From: Acidimicrobiaceae bacterium
Lineage (GTDB): Bacteria; Actinomycetota; Acidimicrobiia; Acidimicrobiales; Acidimicrobiaceae
Direction of reading: 5' to 3'
DNA: 9,579 nucleotides
Assembly (NCBI GenBank): GCA_013044365.1
Contig: JABEUP010000024.1
Coordinates: 1-9,579, forward strand
Shown here: piece by piece, positions 7,135 to 9,579 of the stretch
Layout: every line of letters starts with the position of its first letter
Numbering within the stretch: the stretch's first letter is position 1
The notes under the pieces: model-generated
The model's input: only the letters and a program-made list of their open reading frames with translations
Databases searched by the model: none
Told to the model about the DNA's origin: nothing
Made by a program: the position numbers and the translations under genes

Positions 7135-7151
7135 TTGAGACAGTGTCTCAA
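7135..7151. promoter_or_regulatory. Perfect 17-base palindrome, candidate TetR operator
   Basis: TTGAGACA-G-TGTCTCAA has two perfect 8-base arms around one central base. It lies in the 166-base gap between the cyclodeaminase-like gene and the cupin gene, about 117 bases before the cupin start. Size and symmetry fit a TetR-family operator, and a TetR gene is in the window. No second copy was seen. There is no clear promoter at consensus spacing beside it, so it may act on an internal promoter that is not obvious by eye. Confidence 0.5.
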
Positions 7152-7184
7152 TTGTGCCTTGGGAAAATTCAGGTAGGCATAGTT

Positions 7185-8282
7185 CTAAGGATGAACAGTC
7201 TGAACAAACCAGTCAATGGGAATGTCGATTCCCAGGTTCTGCTCTTCGGCTAGCTGAAGGGCAGCGGCTCCAGCGGCTGAGAATTGAAGACCAATTCCAT
7301 TGTTGTTTACAAACAGAGTAATCTCGTCGTCATTGTGCCGGCCGACGACTGAGCCATTTACGATTTCGTGCAACTCTGGAAATGTTTTGGCCCATTCGTC
7401 CTCTGGCTCGGATAGGGCCTCCTTTTCGAAACCCTGCTCTAAAAGGTCAATGGGGTCAGTTGCAGAGACGCGTCCAATTCCGGGTATGTGGTTTTCCGGG
7501 GTTGCATAGTGGACATTAACTGCCAACCAGTCAGCCTTGCTCCGCACGCCGTCTCCAAGTTCTGAGTACTTCACGCAGTAAACATGGCAACCCGGTTCCA
7601 ACCAATCACCTTCTATCACCCGATTAAGGGAATTCGTAGCTGTCGATACGATCGAAGCGCCCCTAACTGCCTCCCTGGCTGAATCTACCGCTAGAACCGG
7701 GATGCCCAATTTCTTTAAGTAGGTGTCCGCAAATTCCTGGCGGTGCTTCGGATTGGTGCTGTATACCTTCACCTGTTTCAGAGGTCTGACAGTATTCACA
7801 GCTTCGATAGCTCCCGTCGCCTGCCATCCGGTTCCTATAAGCCCTAAAACGTCGGCGTCTTTTCTGGCCATGTATTTGACGCTCAGCGCACCTGTTGCCG
7901 CTACGCGCAGCTTCTGGATGAAGCCATCCGGAAACATGGCCTTGATCTCGCCGGTATGGGTGTCAAATAGCAGCACCATCCCGTTGTATCTCCCGCCTTG
8001 GGCCGAACGCAGTTTTGTCTTTTTGGTGACTCCGTCTTTGACCGACCATTGAATAAGATCAGAGTTGAGGCGGATAGAACCAATCCCTCTGGTTCCCAGA
8101 ATGCCATCCATAGTTTTTAACACGTAGTAAGTGCTGTTTCCCACAGGCATGTAAGTGTCAGATCTTGTTCTGGTTATGGCTTGGTCATTTGCCCAGGCCA
8201 CGTAGGCCTCTTCCATGACATCGATGCAGGCCGGCATTGTAAGCACCTGCTCGATGATCTCATTGCTGAGAATTTTAGGCAT
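7185..8282 (-). CDS. Ornithine cyclodeaminase/mu-crystallin family NAD(P)-dependent protein
   Basis: A 365-residue cytoplasmic protein of the OCD/mu-crystallin fold, slightly longer than the usual 310-350. Members include ornithine cyclodeaminase, ketimine reductases, alanine dehydrogenase-like enzymes and siderophore amino-acid synthases. The nucleotide-binding motif is 'GLIGTGWQA' (147-155), preceded by 'KLRVAATGALSVKYMA' with the substrate-binding Arg126. The region after the Rossmann half, 'GCHVYCVKYSELGDGV', replaces the 'GAD' stretch holding the catalytic Asp of true ornithine cyclodeaminase. The usual Lys after 'GVK' is also not in place (a 'GSIRL' segment around residues 68-72), so ornithine deamination is unlikely. 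The ATG at 8282 has GGAGG nine bases upstream (8292-8296). It is the first gene of the operon and has a predicted promoter about 190 bases ahead. It may handle an imine, amino or oxo acid at the entry of the pathway, which is inference. Confidence 0.88.
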   Translation of the reverse strand: MPKILSNEIIEQVLTMPACIDVMEEAYVAWANDQAITRTRSDTYMPVGNSTYYVLKTMDGILGTRGIGSIRLNSDLIQWSVKDGVTKKTKLRSAQGGRYNGMVLLFDTHTGEIKAMFPDGFIQKLRVAATGALSVKYMARKDADVLGLIGTGWQATGAIEAVNTVRPLKQVKVYSTNPKHRQEFADTYLKKLGIPVLAVDSAREAVRGASIVSTATNSLNRVIEGDWLEPGCHVYCVKYSELGDGVRSKADWLAVNVHYATPENHIPGIGRVSATDPIDLLEQGFEKEALSEPEDEWAKTFPELHEIVNGSVVGRHNDDEITLFVNNNGIGLQFSAAGAAALQLAEEQNLGIDIPIDWFVQTVHP

Positions 8283-8434
8283 AGATCTGATCCTCCAAAA
8301 GAAAATGATAATAGTTGGGTTCGAGACTCCAAAAACGTGGTTGAATGCCTCGATAATACACCGAATCTTTGAATATTTCTCAGACGAAGGAGTTATGGGC
8401 TCAGCTAATAACCGGTTGGCACCTGGGGTTTGGC

Positions 8435-8477
8435 AATTCGCATAACTTGGATCTCATCGGTACGGGTTGTGCGAATT
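8435..8477. repeat. Inverted repeat, 12-base arms, probable regulator site
   Basis: AATTCGCATAAC (8435-8446) and GTTGTGCGAATT (8466-8477) are inverted copies with one mismatch, separated by 19 bases. The arm centres are 31 bases apart, about three helical turns, so both would face the same side of the DNA. The right arm touches the predicted -10 box of the operon promoter, which fits repression or a two-dimer operator. A partial third copy, TTCGCAC, occurs at 8650-8656. A hairpin in the leader RNA is the alternative. Confidence 0.45.
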
Positions 8478-8506
8478 ATTTTCTGCCGTTGAACCACCGA
8501 TGTCAA
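8478..8506 (-). promoter_or_regulatory. Predicted sigma70-type promoter of the operon
   Basis: On the minus strand a perfect TTGACA (8506-8501) is followed after 17 bases by GAAAAT (8483-8478), four of six matches to TATAAT. Transcription would start near 8471 and give a leader of about 190 bases before the cyclodeaminase-like gene. The inverted repeat at 8435-8477 overlaps the predicted start point. Confidence 0.4.
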
Positions 8507-8668
8507 CTAGTAACTTGTTAAGGTGAAGTCAAGCGTCCGGACCCGTTGGAAGAAGCACCAAGTGGAAATTCAACTTTTGATATGCCCAAGGCTCTACTGG
8601 ATCGTAGCTCTTCGGGAGTCAAATTATATTGATGGTCAGTCCGGGAAGGTTCGCACACTGAAGGATTC

Positions 8669-8887
8669 ATGCTAACGCTATATGGCATTTCGGTACTCAC
8701 CTTGATGATGTTGGCCTATGCATTAGAGAACCGCCATCGTGCCTTCGTCTTGGTCTTTTCCGTTTGCTGCCTGTTGAGCAGTCTGTACGGGTTTTTAACC
8801 GGGGTCTGGCCATTCGGAGTTATCGAGCTCATTTGGTCGGCGGTGGCATTGAGGAGATGGAGAGGTGCCGGTTCCCTGGCGGACTAA
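8669..8887 (+). CDS. Small conserved two-helix membrane protein
   Basis: A 72-residue protein, almost all of it membrane. Helix 1 covers about residues 3-18 and is followed by the charged turn 'ENRHR'. Helix 2 covers about 24-43, and a third hydrophobic stretch, 'WPFGVIELIWSAVAL', runs from about 47 to 61, ending in the basic tail 'RRWRGAG'. Similar small proteins with 'MMLAYALE' and 'YGFLxGxWPFGVxE' patterns are, from memory, widespread and uncharacterised. The ATG has AAGG four bases ahead, which is short but usable. It is transcribed away from the operon and shows no functional link to it. I assign no function; topology (two or three helices) is uncertain. Confidence 0.7.
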   Translation: MLTLYGISVLTLMMLAYALENRHRAFVLVFSVCCLLSSLYGFLTGVWPFGVIELIWSAVALRRWRGAGSLAD

Positions 8888-8994
8888 AGTGAACCAAAAG
8901 TACCCAAGGGCTAACTATTCCGGTGAATTCCGCTGGTTGGCTTGTTGAGAATTTGGGGGATTTCCCAGTTCGCTGATGCGGTTGGCAATTTGCT

Positions 8995-8998
8995 GGAG
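8995..8998 (+). promoter_or_regulatory. Ribosome binding site deciding the lipoprotein start
   Basis: GGAG, seven bases before GTG 9006. The in-frame ATG at 8976 has no such site, so GTG is preferred. Confidence 0.5.
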
Positions 8999-9005
8999 TG
9001 CTAAA

Positions 9006-9579
9006 GTGCATCGAGTGAAGTTCGGGCGAATTGGGTATAGATTCACAGTTTTAGTTTTTTTATCGGCATTGGTATTAGCCGGCTGCGGATTGTTATCCGA
9101 TTCCGGCGAAAGTCTTAATTCTGGCACTACTTCAGCTATCTCCAATACGTATGTTGCCCAGCAAACTTCATTTGCCGGGGCAGGTTGTGCGAGTAACGCA
9201 AACTCGCCTGTGCCATCCCAGGTGATTTCCCAATCAATGAACGGGACCATCAATGCATGTATAAGAGTCGGTGACCTTAGTCCTGGGGATTACTCAGTTG
9301 GTATCGAATCATTTGGATTACCCAAGGGTGCCGCGGCAGCAAATCAACTTCAAGCACCAACGGGCGCTAATGACGGGCCAGCTGTCCAACTAAGGTTGTC
9401 TCCGCCCTCAGGAGTGCCCGGAACGGTACTGACGGTAACCGGCGAGTTAAAGGCGCCTCTGCAAAAAAAAATAGGGCTGGCTCAGCTTTGTTGGGATGGT
9501 TGTAAAGCTGGTCTGCACTACCAAGGGGTATCTCTGAATTGGGTGAATCCGACACAATTCACTGCATCAATAGTTGTAC
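9006..9579 (+). CDS. Putative secreted lipoprotein, C-terminus outside window
   Basis: The frame starts at GTG 9006 and stays open to the window end, giving 191 visible residues. The N-terminus is a lipoprotein signal peptide: basic residues Lys5, Arg8 and Arg12, a hydrophobic run from about 13 to 24, then the lipobox 'LVLAGC' with the lipidated Cys27. The following segment is rich in Ser, Thr, Gly, Ala and Asn, as in exported linkers. From about residue 130, 'LSPPSGVPGTVLTVTG' looks like the start of an Ig-like beta-sandwich domain, followed by 'LCWDGC' (Cys162, Cys166), possibly a disulfide pair. An in-frame ATG at 8976 would lengthen the signal peptide by ten residues. It should sit on the outer face of the cytoplasmic membrane. 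No function is assigned, and there is no visible link to the catabolic operon. Confidence 0.7.
   Translation, partial: MHRVKFGRIGYRFTVLVFLSALVLAGCGLLSDSGESLNSGTTSAISNTYVAQQTSFAGAGCASNANSPVPSQVISQSMNGTINACIRVGDLSPGDYSVGIESFGLPKGAAAANQLQAPTGANDGPAVQLRLSPPSGVPGTVLTVTGELKAPLQKKIGLAQLCWDGCKAGLHYQGVSLNWVNPTQFTASIVV

Larger units (their letters stand above)
8283..8668. other. Divergent intergenic region holding the operon promoter
   Basis: These 386 bases separate the minus-strand operon from the plus-strand membrane protein gene. I see no coding frame worth reporting. They hold the ribosome site of the cyclodeaminase-like gene (8292-8296), a predicted minus-strand promoter and an inverted repeat over it. 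No convincing plus-strand promoter for the membrane protein was found. Confidence 0.5.

Overview
The window is ordinary bacterial chromosome: tightly packed genes, Shine-Dalgarno sites, several GTG starts and a balanced base composition (about half G+C by eye). I cannot assign the organism from these sequences. A possibly non-catalytic acyl-CoA dehydrogenase subunit and a lipoprotein with a 'PPSGVPGTVLTVTG'-style segment would fit Actinomycetota or Chloroflexota, but this is a low-confidence inference. No phage, transposon, CRISPR, tRNA or rRNA was seen.

Left part (1-1763, plus strand): the C-terminal three quarters of an acyl-CoA dehydrogenase runs in from the left edge. About 200 bases later comes a TetR-family regulator. 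The dehydrogenase has lost the catalytic glutamate at both positions where this family can carry it.

Centre (8282 down to 1893, minus strand): six co-directional genes form a probable catabolic operon. In transcription order they are an ornithine cyclodeaminase/mu-crystallin-type protein, a two-domain cupin, a carboxyltransferase-domain protein related to pyruvate carboxylase subunit B, CoA-transferase subunit A, an amidohydrolase-2 protein and CoA-transferase subunit B. The last three overlap by 4 bases at each junction (ATGA, GTGA), so the amidohydrolase is locked between the two halves of one CoA-transferase. The operon converges on the TetR gene. A perfect 8+1+8 palindrome (7135-7151) before the cupin gene looks like a TetR operator. 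A 12-base-arm inverted repeat (8435-8477) lies over a predicted promoter before the cyclodeaminase-like gene.

Right part (8669-9579, plus strand): a 72-residue two-helix membrane protein, then the start of a secreted lipoprotein cut by the window edge. Neither has a visible link to the operon.

How the genes may work together (inference): the set reads as an unassigned catabolic route. An oxygenase or isomerase-type cupin and an imine/amino-acid-type NAD(P) enzyme would act early. A metal-dependent amidohydrolase (hydrolase, hydratase or decarboxylase) and a TIM-barrel carboxyltransferase-like enzyme would make or break carbon bonds. A CoA-transferase would activate an acid, possibly a 3-oxoacid, and the acyl-CoA dehydrogenase complex would oxidise a CoA thioester, with the TetR protein sensing a pathway metabolite. 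I do not recognise the set as a named pathway. Several members differ from their families at catalytic positions.
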